Assembly: GCF_000384035.1 (NCBI RefSeq)
Contig: NZ_KB913024.1
Span: forward strand, 3,909,819-3,973,818
Source of the DNA: Actinopolyspora mortivallis DSM 44261
GTDB lineage: Bacteria; Actinomycetota; Actinomycetes; Mycobacteriales; Pseudonocardiaceae
Reading direction: 5' to 3'
Length of the DNA: 64,000 nucleotides
Position 1 is the stretch's first letter. The number at the start of each line of letters is the position of its first letter. The notes under the pieces are model-generated. The model was not told the DNA's origin, searched no databases, and saw only the letters and a program-made list of their open reading frames with translations. A program made the translations under genes and the position numbers. Below, in pieces: positions 55,861-64,000 of this stretch.

Positions 55861-57750
55861 TTGACTCGGAGTGTGAGTAGCGAGCACAAGCCCAAGCGCG
55901 CCCGGGTGCGCGCACCGGAACCGACCGGACGCGGATGGTTGAACACCGGCGGCGAGCCGCTGCGACTGTCCGAGTTGCGCGGCAAAGTGGTGCTGCTGGA
56001 CTTCTGGGCGTTCTGCTGCGTCAACTGCCTGCACGTGCTCGACGAACTGCGGCCGCTGGAACGCGAGTTCGCCGAGGAGCTGGTCACCATCGGGGTGCAC
56101 TCCCCCAAGTTCGAGCACGAGGCCGACCCCGAGGCGCTCGCCGCCGCCGTCGAACGCTACGAGGTCGACCACCCGGTGCTGGACGATCCGGAACTGGCCA
56201 CCTGGCGCGACTACGCGGTGAAGGCGTGGCCGACGCTGGTGGTGATCGACCCCGAGGGCTACGTGGTGCACGAAGCCGCCGGTGAAGGGCACGTCGAGGC
56301 GCTGCGCAGGATCATCTCCGAGCTGGTGACCGAACACGAGGGTCGCGGCACGTTGCACCGGGGCGGTGGTCCCCGCGTGCCCCCCAGACAGGCGGACACC
56401 ACCCTGCGCTACCCGAGCAAGGTGCTCGGTCTCGAAGGCGGCACCGTGCTGGTGGCCGACTCGGCGCACCACTCCCTGGTGGAGTTCGCCCCCGACGGGG
56501 AGACCCCGCTGCGCCGCATCGGCAGCGGTACCCGCGGAGCCGCCGACGGAGACCCGGAGACGGCCTCCTTCCGGGAACCCGGCGGAATGACCCTGCTGCC
56601 CCAGCACGTCGCCGAGCGGGTGGGCTACGACGTGGTCGTGGCGGACACGGTCAACCACCTGCTGCGCGGAGTGCGGTTGGCCGACGGCGCGGTCACCACC
56701 GTGGCGGGCACCGGGGCGCAGTGGCGCGACGAGGCCCGGGGCGGACCCGCCGTGGAGACCGCGCTGACCAGCCCCTGGGACGTGGCCTGGTGGGAACCGG
56801 CCGGTGGGGTGGTGATCGCGATGGCCGGTAACCACACCCTCGGCCTGTTCGACCCCGTCGCGGGGACCGTCGCCGGGTTCGCCGGAACCACGGTGGAGGG
56901 ACTGCGCGACGGGCCTCTCGAGGAGGCCTTCTTCGCCCAGACCTCCGGGCTCGCGGTGGACGAGGCCGCCGAGGAGCGGGGCGAGCCCCGCCTCTGGCTC
57001 GTCGACGCGGAGACCTCGGCGCTGCGCTGGATACGACCCGGAGCAGAGGGTTTCGAGGTGCACACCGCCGTGGGCAGGGGGCTGTTCGACTTCGGGCACG
57101 CCGACGGGCCGGCAGCGGAAGCACTGTTGCAGCATCCCCTCGGGGTGGCGATGCTGCCCGACGGCACCGTGGCGGTCTGCGACACCTACAACGGGGCCGT
57201 TCGACGCTACGATCCGGAGGCCGGGGTGATGTCCACCCTGGCGAGAGAGGTCGCCGAACCCTCCGGGGCGATCACGGTGGAGGGGGAACTCGTGGTGGTG
57301 GCCAGTACCGCGCACCGCCTGGAGCGTCCGGTTCCTCCCGGGGTGACCGCCCAACTGGTCGAGGGAGCCGCCCACCGTGTGAGCCGCCCGGCCACCGAGA
57401 TCGCTCCGGGAGAGGTGGAACTGGCCGTGGTGTTCCAACCCCCGCCGGGGCAGAAACTGGACGAGCGCTACGGTCCCTCCACCCGCCTGGAGGTCAGTTC
57501 CTCCCCCGAGGGACTGCTGGTGTCCGGAGAGGGCGACGGCACCGAGCTCACCAGGAGGCTGGTGCTGGCCGAGGGGTTCGAGCACGGAGTGCTGCACGTG
57601 GTGGCCCAGGCAGCCAGCTGCGACGACGACTCCGCGGTGGAACACCCGGCCTGTCGGTTGACCAGGCAGGACTGGGGTGTTCCGATCCGCCTCACCCCGG
57701 AGGGGGCAGCCAGGCTCCCACTGGTGATGGGTGGCATGGACGCGGGGTGA
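55861..57750 (+). CDS. Thioredoxin-like/NHL-repeat protein (NHLRC2-like)
   Basis: A 629-residue soluble protein. The N-terminal thioredoxin-like domain (about residues 15-160) has the redox motif FCCVNC near residue 50 instead of WCGPC, and KAWPTLVVIDPEG as its cis-proline segment. A beta-propeller of NHL repeats follows (about 185-470, e.g. DTVNHLLRGVRLADGAVTTV and CDTYNGAVRRYDPEAGVM). A C-terminal domain of about 130 residues ends the protein. This is the layout of animal NHLRC2 and its bacterial relatives, whose function is poorly known. TTG 55861 is chosen because GGAGG is five bases upstream; the GTG at 55855 overlaps that site. Confidence 0.85.
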   Translation: MTRSVSSEHKPKRARVRAPEPTGRGWLNTGGEPLRLSELRGKVVLLDFWAFCCVNCLHVLDELRPLEREFAEELVTIGVHSPKFEHEADPEALAAAVERYEVDHPVLDDPELATWRDYAVKAWPTLVVIDPEGYVVHEAAGEGHVEALRRIISELVTEHEGRGTLHRGGGPRVPPRQADTTLRYPSKVLGLEGGTVLVADSAHHSLVEFAPDGETPLRRIGSGTRGAADGDPETASFREPGGMTLLPQHVAERVGYDVVVADTVNHLLRGVRLADGAVTTVAGTGAQWRDEARGGPAVETALTSPWDVAWWEPAGGVVIAMAGNHTLGLFDPVAGTVAGFAGTTVEGLRDGPLEEAFFAQTSGLAVDEAAEERGEPRLWLVDAETSALRWIRPGAEGFEVHTAVGRGLFDFGHADGPAAEALLQHPLGVAMLPDGTVAVCDTYNGAVRRYDPEAGVMSTLAREVAEPSGAITVEGELVVVASTAHRLERPVPPGVTAQLVEGAAHRVSRPATEIAPGEVELAVVFQPPPGQKLDERYGPSTRLEVSSSPEGLLVSGEGDGTELTRRLVLAEGFEHGVLHVVAQAASCDDDSAVEHPACRLTRQDWGVPIRLTPEGAARLPLVMGGMDAG

Positions 57751-57781
57751 CCGTCCGGAGTCACATCGTGGCGAGTCCGTC

Positions 57782-57811
57782 GACCCCGGCTTCCTTCGGG
57801 AGGCCGGGGTC
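57782..57811 (+). terminator. UUCG-capped terminator after the thioredoxin-NHL gene
   Basis: A stem of about 13 pairs (one wobble) is closed by a C(UUCG)G tetraloop, an exceptionally stable RNA turn. It lies 32 bases past the stop codon. Confidence 0.75.
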
Positions 57812-57877
57812 CCATGCGCTGGGCACGGTTCGGCCCTGCGTTCCGGACGGACTCGACGGAACGCGTAAACTTTCCGG

Positions 57878-58198
57878 GTGACCGATGCCAAGCTTGAGAT
57901 CCAGATGCTGCATGACCGGGTCATGGTCCGGGTCTCCGAAGAGTCCGGTGAACGTCGCAGTAGCGGCGGCATCGTCATCCCGGCGACCGCCCAGGTGGCC
58001 AAGAGGCTGCTGTGGGGAGAGGTCTTCGGCGTGGGCAGTCACGTGCGGAGTGTCCAGGCCGGCGACCAGGTGCTGTTCAACCCCGAGGAGCAGTACGAGG
58101 TCGAGGTCCAGGGAGAGATCTACGTCGTCCTTCGCGAGCGTGATCTGCACGCCGTGGCCTCCGAGAGAACCGAGCAGGGCACGGGCCTGTACCTTTGA
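57878..58198 (+). CDS. GroES-like co-chaperonin family protein
   Basis: A 106-residue protein with the Cpn10 fold pattern: LHDRVMVRVSEESGERRSSG then GIVIPATAQVAKR, then GEVFGVGSHVRSVQAGDQVL and a C-terminal EIYVVLRERDLHAV. The mobile loop region is shortened and altered compared with true GroES, and no groEL gene is beside it. Actinobacteria often carry such a diverged stand-alone paralogue. The GTG start at 57878 has TAAACT (57866-57871) six bases upstream, as expected of a leaderless mRNA. The role is not established. Confidence 0.82.
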   Translation: MTDAKLEIQMLHDRVMVRVSEESGERRSSGGIVIPATAQVAKRLLWGEVFGVGSHVRSVQAGDQVLFNPEEQYEVEVQGEIYVVLRERDLHAVASERTEQGTGLYL

Positions 58199-58362
58199 GC
58201 GAGGTGCGCCCGGTTCGATGCGGCCGGCGTGCGGCCCGCCGCACGTAGGATCGGCTCGGAAAGCAGTGGAATGCCCCAGCAGCCGGGCTGTACCGGTGAT
58301 GGTGGTCGGCTGGCTGCTGCTCGTCGCCGACCCCACCGCACGACCGAGGAGAAGAGGACGCG

Positions 58363-60636
58363 GTGCCGGAAGACCACGAACGTCCCGAAGCTGATCGGGA
58401 TCGGCGAGCGGAAGAACCCACCGAACGTATCCGTTTCCTTTCCGGTGATCTCAGTGACGGCGTGGCTTCCGGGCCCGCCGAGGACGAGGGGACGACGGTC
58501 TCCGCCCAGTCCGGGAGGGACGAGCGGGGTGCCCAGGAGCACACCGAACTCTCGGAACGGTCCACCGATCCCCGCATGGAACCGCCGCGGCTCGACGGGG
58601 CCGCCCCGGCCGAGGGGGAGTCCGACTCCACGCGGTCCCTCGACGTGCCGACCGGATCCGTCTCCGAGGCCGACGGTGAGCGTACCGACGTCATCCCCGC
58701 CGTCGTCGAGGAGCAGGACGGCGAACGCACCGAGTCCATCCCGGTGGTGAACGAACCGCTGTCCGGTGCGCCGGTGTCGATGGCCACCCAGTCCCTGCCC
58801 GAGCACACGCCCGCCGAGTGGCCGGGTGGCCCGCACGACGGCTCCGCCGGTGACCGCGCCGGGGAACCTCCCTTCGGCATGGCCTGGGCTCCCCGGAACG
58901 GCGGGGACGGAGCCGCTTCCTCGGGAGGAGGCCGGGGGAACCGCAAGGTGCTGTTACGCACCCTGGTGACCGCCGGATTCACCCTCGGAGTGCTCGTGCT
59001 GCTCTACCTCGGGGACCTGGCCTTCAGCAGCGGCGCGGTGCCCAGAGGGACCACGGTGGCCGGGGTCGACGTCGGCGGGCTCGACCGGGCCGCCGCCGAA
59101 CGCAAGCTGCGTTCGGAACTGGACTCCGGGCTGAGCGAACCCGTCGAGCTGCGGGTCGGCAAGGTCAGCAGCAGCATCGACCCGAAGGCGGCCGGACTGT
59201 CGATGGACTGGGAGGCGACCCTAGACCGGGCGGGATCCCAGCCGCTCAACCCGATAACCCGGCTGACCTCCTTCTTCGTGTCCCGCGAGGTTCCTCCGGT
59301 GAGCAACGTGGACCGCGAGAAACTCCGCGCGGAGCTGGAGGCGGCGCGTTCCGACCTGCACCGCGACCCCGTGGAGGGAACCGTGCGGTTCGACGGCGCC
59401 GAACCCGTCGCGGTCTATCCCGTGACCGGACGGGACGTGAACATCGACAGGGCGATGGACGTGGTCGTCCGCGAGTGGGCGAGCACGGATCCGGTGGAGC
59501 TGCCCTTCACCACCCAGGAGGTCAGCACCACCCGGGACGGTGTGCGCCGGGCCATGGAGAACGTGGCCAAGCCCGCCGTCTCCGGGCCGGTGACCATCAA
59601 CGGCGACGGGGTGCAGGCCACGCTCTCCCCGACCGACATCGCCGCCGCGCTCCGCTTCGAGCCGAACGACTCGGGCGGGTTGAAGTGGCACCTGGACATT
59701 CCCAGTGTCGAGGAGGTGGCCCGGCCGCAGCTGAAGTCGACCCTGAAGGAGGCCGAGAGCGCCTCCTTCGAGTTCGAGGACGGCAAACCGGTGGTCCAGC
59801 CCTCGGAGAAGGGGCGGGCGGTCGACTGGAAGAAGACCCTCGCCCCGTTGGACGAGAAGCTGACCGAGTCCGGCTCGGACACGGTCGAGGCGGTCTACAA
59901 GGACGTCCCGGCGGAACTGACCACCGAGCAGGCCGAGTCCCTCGGGATCAAGGAGAAGGTGAGCACCTTCACCACGGGAGGGTTCAGCAAGGACTCCGGG
60001 GTGAACATCCGCAGGGTCGCCGAGGAGGTCGACGGGGCGCTCGTCAAACCGGGGGAGACGTTCAGTCTCAACGGTCACACCGGAACCCGCCAGAAGGAAC
60101 AGGGCTACATCGCCTCGGGCATCATCAAGAACGGTCGACCCTCCGAGGCGGTGGGCGGCGGTATCTCCCAGTTCGCGACGACGCTGTACAACGCCTCCTA
60201 CTTCGCGGGGATGAAGGACGTCGAGCACTCCGCGCACAGCTACTACATCAGCCGCTACCCGATGGGCCGGGAGGCCACGGTCTTCCAGCGCCCGGACGGC
60301 ACCAGCGTCATCGACGTCAAGTTCAAGAACGTCTCCGACAGCGGGATCCTGATCACCACCAACTGGACCCCGGATTCGATCACGGTCACCTTCTGGGGAA
60401 CCAAGCAGTACGAGGTCAAGTCCAAGACCAGCGACAAGACCGATGTGGTCGAGCCCGAGAAGAAAGTGATCCCCGCCGGGGAGGAGTGCATCCCCACCGA
60501 GGGGAAGAAGGGCTTCACGGTGCACGACACCAGGATTCGTAAGAACCTGAAGACCGGTGAGGTCACCCGGACCAAACAGAAGACGGTCTACGAGGCCCAG
60601 CCGATCGTGAAGTGCGCGGAGGACGCCGAGCAGTAG
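58363..60636 (+). CDS. VanW family protein with peptidoglycan-binding domains
   Basis: A 757-residue membrane-anchored wall protein. The first ~195 residues are disordered and acidic, with motifs such as TERIRFL, TDVIPAV and TESIPVV. One membrane helix (about 205-225, VTAGFTLGVLVLLYLGDL) follows. The external part has two PG_binding_4-type (YkuD-associated) domains, about 230-360 and 370-520, then the VanW domain (about 545-665, with GETFSLNGHTG and VGGGISQFATTLYNASYFAG), and a G5-like tail with two cysteines. VanW is linked to some vancomycin clusters, but most members have no known function. GTG 58363 follows GAGGAGAAGAGG. Confidence 0.9.
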   Translation: MPEDHERPEADRDRRAEEPTERIRFLSGDLSDGVASGPAEDEGTTVSAQSGRDERGAQEHTELSERSTDPRMEPPRLDGAAPAEGESDSTRSLDVPTGSVSEADGERTDVIPAVVEEQDGERTESIPVVNEPLSGAPVSMATQSLPEHTPAEWPGGPHDGSAGDRAGEPPFGMAWAPRNGGDGAASSGGGRGNRKVLLRTLVTAGFTLGVLVLLYLGDLAFSSGAVPRGTTVAGVDVGGLDRAAAERKLRSELDSGLSEPVELRVGKVSSSIDPKAAGLSMDWEATLDRAGSQPLNPITRLTSFFVSREVPPVSNVDREKLRAELEAARSDLHRDPVEGTVRFDGAEPVAVYPVTGRDVNIDRAMDVVVREWASTDPVELPFTTQEVSTTRDGVRRAMENVAKPAVSGPVTINGDGVQATLSPTDIAAALRFEPNDSGGLKWHLDIPSVEEVARPQLKSTLKEAESASFEFEDGKPVVQPSEKGRAVDWKKTLAPLDEKLTESGSDTVEAVYKDVPAELTTEQAESLGIKEKVSTFTTGGFSKDSGVNIRRVAEEVDGALVKPGETFSLNGHTGTRQKEQGYIASGIIKNGRPSEAVGGGISQFATTLYNASYFAGMKDVEHSAHSYYISRYPMGREATVFQRPDGTSVIDVKFKNVSDSGILITTNWTPDSITVTFWGTKQYEVKSKTSDKTDVVEPEKKVIPAGEECIPTEGKKGFTVHDTRIRKNLKTGEVTRTKQKTVYEAQPIVKCAEDAEQ

Positions 60637-60819
60637 CGAGGGCCCACCCGGAAACCGCCGTCGGATCCCTTTCGTCCCCGTCCGTGTCGGGACCGGGGCG
60701 CCGCCTCGTTCCGCACGGTGCCGCACCGACGGTCTCCGCCGTGGGAGCCGCCGCCGGGGTGGGGAGGGTCCACCACGCCCCCGGAACCGGAGGCGGCTCC
60801 CGCGTGGGAACGATCGGAG

Positions 60820-61017
60820 GCCTTCGAGCGCGACATGGGGCTGGCCGGTGGTGTGTGCCCGGCCAGGTCCTACGTCCCCGAGCCGCTCGTCGACGTGCTC
60901 CACGGCCGGGTCGACTCCGGGCGGGTGTTCGACCGGCGGACGGATCCGGACGGTGTTCCCGCCGCCTACGAGGCGATGCCCGGCCGGGAGGCGTTGAAGG
61001 TGCTCGTGCTGCCCTGA
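60820..61017 (+). pseudogene. Remnant of a zinc-dependent alcohol dehydrogenase (C-terminus)
   Basis: The frame encodes about 65 residues that look like the end of a medium-chain Zn alcohol/formaldehyde dehydrogenase: GGVCPARSYVPEPLVDVLHG, VDSGRVFDRRTDPDGVPAAY and AMPGREALKVLVLP. The coenzyme-binding and catalytic zinc domains are missing; the sequence before it in frame is Pro/Gly-rich with no homology, and no start with a ribosome site is seen. It is best read as a decayed gene end. Recognition is by family pattern only. Confidence 0.65.
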
Positions 61018-61051
61018 ACGCCCCGTGGGCCGGGCACGGTCCCGGAAGCAG

Positions 61052-61091
61052 AACGCCGCCCCTCCCCGGTGCTCCGGGAAGGGGCGGCGTT
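61052..61091. terminator. Terminator of fadE5
   Basis: A 15-pair stem with one mismatch and an 8-base loop lies 32 bases past the fadE5 stop on the minus strand. It could also stop plus-strand transcripts from VanW. Confidence 0.75.
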
Positions 61092-61122
61092 GACGTCCGG
61101 CAGGAGTCGTCGGGGGGACCGC

Positions 61123-62967
61123 TCAGAACGCGGACTCGTCGACCTCCATCAGGGAATTGTCCGTGGACTCGACGATCCTGCGCTTGGCGGACAGCTCCGG
61201 CAGCACGTTCTTGGCGAAGAAGCGGGCCACGGCCACCTTGCCGTTGTAGAACGCCTCGTCCCTGCCGGAGACGCCCTTGTCCAGGGAACGCAGTGCCTGC
61301 TCGGCCTGACGCAGCAGCAGCCACCCGATCACCAGGTCGCCCATGCTCATCAGCAACGTCACCGCCTGCTGGCCGACCTTGTAGATCTCGGTGAGGTCCT
61401 CCTGGGCGGAGGTGGCGAACCCGATCATCGTGCCGAGCATGGCCTGGGCGTCGTCCAGGGCCTGGCTGAGCAGCTCCCGCTCCTCCTTCAGCCGGTCGTC
61501 GGCGTCGGAGGCGCCCAGGGTCTGCTGGATCTCGTTGGCGACGTGACCGATCGCCTGCCCGTTGTTCTTCACGATCTTGCGGAAGAAGAAGTCCTGGGCC
61601 TGGATCGCCGTGGTGCCCTCGTAGAGGCTGTCGATCTTGGCGTCGCGGATGTACTGCTCGATCGGGTAGTCCTGCAGGTATCCCGAACCGCCGAGGGTCT
61701 GCAGCGACAGCGTGAGCATCTCGTAGGCCCGCTCCGAGCCCACGCCCTTGACGATGGGCAGCAGCAGGTCGTTCACCTGGTCGTAGAGGGTGGCGTCCTC
61801 GCCGGAGGCCTTGGCCTGGGCGATGCGGTCCTGGTAGGTGGAGGTGTAGCAGTAGACCGCGCGGAGTCCTTCCGCGTAGGCCTTCTGCAGCATCAGGATG
61901 CGGCGCACGTCCGGGTGGTGGGTGATGGTCACGCGCGGGGCGGTCTTGTCCGCGGCCCGGGTCATGTCGGCGCTCTGCACGCGCTCCTTGGCGTACTCCA
62001 GCGCGTTCAGGTAACCGGTGGACAGGGTGCCGATGGCCTTGGTGCCCACCATCATCCGCGCGTACTCGATCACCTGGAACATCTGGGCGATGCCGTCGTG
62101 CACCTCACCGAGCAGCCAGCCCTTGGCGGGGGTGCCGTGCTGGCCGAAGGTCAGTTCGCAGGTGGCCGAGGCGTTGAGTCCCATCTTGTGTTCGACGTTG
62201 GTCACGAAGGCGCCGTTGCGCTCGCCGGGCTCGCCGGTCTCGTCGTCGAAGCGGTACTTCGGCACGAGGAACAGGCTCAGCCCCTTGGTGCCCGGCTTGG
62301 GCTCGATTCCCGGTCCTTCGGGGCGGGCGAGCACCAGGTGCATGATGTTCTCGGTCATGTCCTGGTCGGCCGAGGTGATGAAGCGCTTGACCCCTTCGAG
62401 GTGCCAGCTTCCGTCCTCCTGCTTGACGGCCTTGGTGCGGCCCGCGCCGACGTCGGAACCCGCGTCGGGTTCGGTCAGCACCATGGTCGCGCCCCAGCCG
62501 CGGTCGATCATGAGCTCGGCCCAGCGGCGCTGCTGCTCGGTGCCGTTGTTCCAGAGGATGGTGGCGAAGCTCGGGCCGGCCATGTACATGAAGATGGCCG
62601 GGTTGGAGCCGAGCATCAGTTCGGCGGCGGCCCACTGGACGGAGGGCGGGATGCCGTAGCCACCCAGCTCGTCCGGCAGGCCGAGGCGCCACCACTCGCC
62701 TTCCATGACCTGCCGGTAGGACTGTTTGAACCCTTCGGGCAGGGTGACCGAATGCGTCTTCGGGTCGAAGTGGGCCGGGTTCCGGTCCCCTTCCTCGAAG
62801 GATTCGGCCAGCGGCCCGGTGGCGAGAGTGTTCAGTTCGGTGAGCACGCCGCGAGCTGAGTCCTCGTCGGCTTGTTCGAAAACTCCGGTGCCCAGGTACT
62901 TCTGCACTTCGAACAGCTCGAAGAGGTTGAATTCGAGGTCGCGGATGTTGCTCTTGTAGTGGCCCAT
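61123..62967 (-). CDS. fadE5: Acyl-CoA dehydrogenase FadE5-like
   Basis: A 614-residue flavoprotein dehydrogenase of the long-chain/very-long-chain class. Motifs include [20 protein letters not shown] (about residues 155-175), [20 protein letters not shown], and the C-terminal [19 protein letters not shown] carrying the catalytic Glu. The opening [17 protein letters not shown] is the FadE5 signature and the length matches M. tuberculosis FadE5 (Rv0244c). ATG 62967 is chosen over the frame start 63006 because GAGGGAG precedes it. Two operator-like palindromes lie 50-90 bases upstream. Confidence 0.95.
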   Translation of the reverse strand: MGHYKSNIRDLEFNLFELFEVQKYLGTGVFEQADEDSARGVLTELNTLATGPLAESFEEGDRNPAHFDPKTHSVTLPEGFKQSYRQVMEGEWWRLGLPDELGGYGIPPSVQWAAAELMLGSNPAIFMYMAGPSFATILWNNGTEQQRRWAELMIDRGWGATMVLTEPDAGSDVGAGRTKAVKQEDGSWHLEGVKRFITSADQDMTENIMHLVLARPEGPGIEPKPGTKGLSLFLVPKYRFDDETGEPGERNGAFVTNVEHKMGLNASATCELTFGQHGTPAKGWLLGEVHDGIAQMFQVIEYARMMVGTKAIGTLSTGYLNALEYAKERVQSADMTRAADKTAPRVTITHHPDVRRILMLQKAYAEGLRAVYCYTSTYQDRIAQAKASGEDATLYDQVNDLLLPIVKGVGSERAYEMLTLSLQTLGGSGYLQDYPIEQYIRDAKIDSLYEGTTAIQAQDFFFRKIVKNNGQAIGHVANEIQQTLGASDADDRLKEERELLSQALDDAQAMLGTMIGFATSAQEDLTEIYKVGQQAVTLLMSMGDLVIGWLLLRQAEQALRSLDKGVSGRDEAFYNGKVAVARFFAKNVLPELSAKRRIVESTDNSLMEVDESAF

Positions 62968-63017
62968 GGCGTGGCTCCCTCGTGCTGAATCGTGCGGGCG
63001 GGCCAAGCACCACGCCC

Positions 63018-63055
63018 TTACTCATCGGTAACCCAAGTATATTACCTATCGGTAA
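63018..63055. promoter_or_regulatory. Tandem operator upstream of fadE5
   Basis: TTACTCATCGGTAA (63018-63031) and TTACCTATCGGTAA (63042-63055) are 14-bp palindromes repeated with a 24-bp period. They overlap the likely fadE5 promoter (TATATT/TAATAT-rich gap between them) and match the site in the fabG4/fadA2 gap. Confidence 0.65.
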
Positions 63056-63440
63056 CTTGTGCCAAGAAAACAGTGCTGCCGAGCGGAAACCACGCGGCGC
63101 ATCGGGCTCCCGCGCCGTCGTCTCCGCGCTCGAAGGGGGCGGCTCGGGGAGGCTGTCGTGGACGAGCGGAACCTGCGCGCCCGGGTCGCGGTCGAGGCCG
63201 GATCGAGAGCGCTGAGCGCCCGGGATCTTCACAAGACGGTGGCTTTCGGTGCTCCCCGCGCGCGAGGCCGAGGGACGGGCCGTGGTGGGCCAGTTTTAGG
63301 CAAAATCGGGGCCACCTCGTCACCGCGCGCGGTCCCTGCGCACGCGCGCAAGGGGGGCAAGGGGGAGCAGTGACCTCGCCTCCGCGCTCGCGGGCGGGGT
63401 TTTCTGTTCTGTCCTGCTGTTTTTTTGGGGAGGTGACCCC
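63056..63440. other. Intergenic region before the rRNA promoter
   Basis: No gene is supported. A hairpin with TTTTAGGCAAAA in its loop (about 63283-63318) and a GC-rich stem running into T4 and T7 runs (63366-63427) could stop transcripts entering the rRNA operon. Confidence 0.4.
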
Positions 63441-63444
63441 CTGT

Positions 63445-63472
63445 TTGGATGGTGTTGGGTGGGGTGTAAAGT
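63445..63472 (+). promoter_or_regulatory. rRNA operon promoter
   Basis: TTGGAT (63445-63450) and TAAAGT (63467-63472) are 16 bases apart. The predicted start near 63479 gives a ~390-nt leader. A TTGACA at 63692-63697 may belong to a second promoter, but its -10 is poor. Confidence 0.55.
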
Positions 63473-63758
63473 GTTTGTTGTCAGCACGGCGGGGCCTGCT
63501 GGGGACCACGGTGAGTTCGGGTTTGTTCGGATTCGGGTGTGGTTCGTGGTGGGTCGTGTGGTGTTGGGTGTTTGAGAGGAATCGCGTCACATCGTGGTGC
63601 TTGGTGTGCTGCCGTGGCCTGTTGTGGGGCTGTGGTGGTGTGGGTTCCCCCCGGTGGGGGGTGCTGATTCCGGGTGCTAGGATGGGCGTGGTTGACAACG
63701 AGGACATGCGGGAACGGTTGTGAGGGCCGTTTTCGGGTGTGTGCCCACGGTGGTGGGT

Positions 63759-63772
63759 GTGTTCTTTGAGAA
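63759..63772 (+). promoter_or_regulatory. rrn leader boxA antitermination site
   Basis: GTGTTCTTTGAGAATTCAAC (63757-63776) contains the actinobacterial boxA form that precedes 16S genes and recruits NusB/NusE. Confidence 0.75.
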
Positions 63773-63868
63773 TTCAACAGTGCCTCGTGTTGTGTGTGCG
63801 TGTGGGGCCTGTGTTGTGGGTCTTGTGGTTGTTGTGAGTGTTTTTGCTGGGGTTTTTTCTCTGGTTGT

Positions 63869-64000
63869 TTGTTGGAGAGTTTGATCCTGGCTCAGGACGA
63901 ACGCTGACGGCGCGCTTCACACATGCAAGTCGAACGCTCGCACCCCGGGTGCCTTCCCCTCTTTTTGGGGGGTGGGTGGGGTGTGGGAGTGGCGGACGGG
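63869..64000 (+). rRNA. rrs: 16S ribosomal RNA, 5' part (cut by window edge)
   Basis: The conserved 5' region GAGAGTTTGATCCTGGCTCA and GACGAACGCTGACGGCGCGC, then ATGCAAGTCGAACG, identifies 16S rRNA. The mature 5' end is placed by alignment with E. coli numbering and is good to a few bases. Only the first ~130 nt are in the window. The GC-rich stretch after TCGAACGCTCGCAC with a T5 loop is variable region V1. Confidence 0.97.

Larger units (their letters stand above)
60637..61122. other. Intergenic region with a gene remnant and a terminator
   Basis: The gap between VanW and FadE5 holds the C-terminal fragment of an alcohol dehydrogenase (60820-61017) and a strong hairpin (61052-61091). 60637-60819 shows no recognisable gene. 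Confidence 0.5.

Noticed and set aside
1..64000. CRISPR arrays, insertion sequences, prophage or tRNA genes
   Set aside because: No spaced direct repeats, transposase motifs, integrase genes or cloverleaf structures were seen on either strand.

Overview
The window is high-GC actinobacterial DNA. GTG and TTG starts are common, start/stop overlaps are frequent, and the gene sets are typical of the Mycobacteriales/Pseudonocardiales branch: a cwlM-trx-sigM-murJ block, ESX accessory genes, a DUF3558 lipoprotein, and htdX/fabG4/fadA2/fadE5-like genes. The proteins are rich in Asp and Glu. Together with the 5' end of the 16S gene this fits a halotolerant pseudonocardial genus such as Actinopolyspora, but that placement is an inference.

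Region 1 (1-17.4 kb) matches the oriC-proximal block known in M. tuberculosis as Rv3907c-Rv3915. On the minus strand, in transcription order, lie a NUDIX hydrolase, a DUF6049 envelope protein, the lipid II flippase MurJ, a pseudokinase with an external discoidin-like domain, an ECF sigma factor (SigM-like) overlapping its anti-sigma factor, trxB, trxA, a CwlM-like amidase, a PLP aminotransferase and ddl. The CCA-adding enzyme diverges from the NUDIX gene. trxB has a SigH/SigR-type promoter.

Region 2 (17.4-24 kb) holds leuS behind a leader peptide with adjacent Leu codons and a terminator (an attenuation candidate), a small secreted RTX-repeat protein and an acyl-CoA oxidase-like enzyme. Region 3 (24.4-33.4 kb) holds an orphan ESX accessory trio (DUF3558 lipoprotein, PPE/WXG-like protein, EspG), a TetR/MMPL efflux pair, a glutaredoxin-like protein, and PTS Enzyme I with a DasR-type operator over its start codon.

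Region 4 (33.4-47.6 kb) is signalling and envelope: a MacS-type two-component pair, three c-di-GMP proteins (a membrane GGDEF, a PAS-GGDEF, a PAS-GGDEF-EAL), an AI-2E family transporter, two long disordered secreted proteins, a GT87 mannosyltransferase-like protein and a secreted GH25 lysozyme. Region 5 (47.6-63 kb) carries purL-purQ-purS, a MaoC/FabG4/FadA2 fatty-acid cluster and a distant FadE5. Both lipid loci share a palindromic operator of the form YTACYNRTCGGTAR. Between them are a small membrane protein with a structured upstream region, a thioredoxin-NHL protein, a GroES-like protein, a VanW protein and an alcohol dehydrogenase remnant.

Region 6 (63-64 kb) is the promoter and leader of an rRNA operon. 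It carries boxA and a strongly G/T-biased leader, and the first ~130 nt of 16S rRNA run off the window edge.
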